Shown: in pieces, positions 63,828-64,000 of the stretch
How positions within the stretch are numbered: position 1 is the first letter of the stretch
How the letters are laid out: each line of letters starts with the position of its first letter
Assembly: GCF_013004105.1 (NCBI RefSeq)
Contig: NZ_CP053085.1
Span: forward strand, 5,084,001-5,148,000
Length of the DNA: 64,000 bases
Source: Gemmatimonas groenlandica
GTDB lineage: Bacteria > Gemmatimonadota > Gemmatimonadetes > Gemmatimonadales > Gemmatimonadaceae
Reading direction: 5' to 3'
The notes under the pieces: generated by a model
The model's database searches: none
What the model was told of the DNA's origin: nothing
What the model saw: the letters and a program-made list of their open reading frames with translations, nothing else
Position numbers and translations under genes: made by a program

Positions 63828-64000
63828 AAGACAGCCCCTGTCCTCTGTTACGGACGCTGTCTGTTACCTCACGATCCCTCCCCCTGTCCGTAGGGTACCG
63901 TGGTGCCGATACTTACACCGCAGCAGCGCGCCAGCCGACGGTCGGGTCCGTCTTGGCATGGACCCTGCCCTAGAGAGACATCGGGACGTCCGTATGCTCT
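63828..64000 (+). other. Right-edge intergenic region
   Basis: No gene was recognised. An ATG at 63994 may begin a gene that continues outside the window. Confidence 0.3.

Overview
The window is chromosomal DNA of high G+C content from a Gram-negative-type bacterium. Many proteins carry signal peptides, there is a Wza-like outer-membrane export protein, and there is a class A penicillin-binding protein. The abundance of secreted peptidases (M14, S9, M1, HExxH), serine/threonine kinases with proline-rich linkers, a B12-dependent ribonucleotide reductase and cyanophycin genes is compatible with Gemmatimonadota. That assignment is an inference, because no rRNA or tRNA gene is present to confirm it. 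Codon use looks uniform, and the only clear mobile element is one intact IS256-family insertion.

Layout. 1-6.9 kb: a partial TVP38-type membrane protein, a secreted M14 peptidase, a Met/His-rich secreted protein, then a class II (adenosylcobalamin) ribonucleotide reductase read on the minus strand behind a textbook cobalamin riboswitch with a transcription-terminator expression platform. 7.0-13.8 kb: a cyanophycin locus, with isoaspartyl dipeptidase (iadA) divergent from cyanophycinase (cphB), cyanophycin synthetase (cphA) and a translationally coupled second Mur-ligase protein that lacks the ATP-grasp domain. 13.9-19.4 kb: a cupredoxin, an ECF sigma factor with a coupled membrane partner, and an S9 peptidase. 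19.5-24.3 kb: a GntR/ABC/permease operon with a palindromic operator, a VapBC-type toxin-antitoxin pair with its own palindrome, and a DUF4412 protein. 24.4-29.0 kb: two polysaccharide genes (SLBB export protein and a WbpM/PglF-like dehydratase). 29.1-36.2 kb: fused 2-oxoacid dehydrogenase E1, HIT protein, HNH protein, transglutaminase-like protein, zinc metallopeptidase, creatininase-like protein. 36.2-41.4 kb: an operon of HupE/UreJ-like protein, M1 peptidase and DUF6702 protein, then NAD synthetase. 41.6-46.2 kb: penicillin-binding protein, ferrochelatase with the four cysteines of the [2Fe-2S] class, and glutamyl-tRNA reductase. 46.5-52.2 kb: a GNAT/class V aminotransferase fusion, the IS256 element and Lon protease. 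52.6-64 kb: two paralogous kinases, a TPR protein, an alpha/beta hydrolase with Gly at the nucleophile position, a Spy-like protein, a conserved hypothetical, a DEAD-box helicase, a pseudopilin-like protein, a small lipoprotein and 6-phosphofructokinase.

Themes. Nitrogen storage and recovery are complete here: CphA makes cyanophycin from Asp and Arg, CphB cuts it to beta-Asp-Arg, and IadA splits the dipeptide. The lone Mur-ligase protein is the least explained member of that locus. B12 controls synthesis of a B12-dependent enzyme. Several convergent gene junctions hold long imperfect palindromes of unrelated sequence, and the IS256 copy sits exactly in the loop of what was the lon terminator hairpin.
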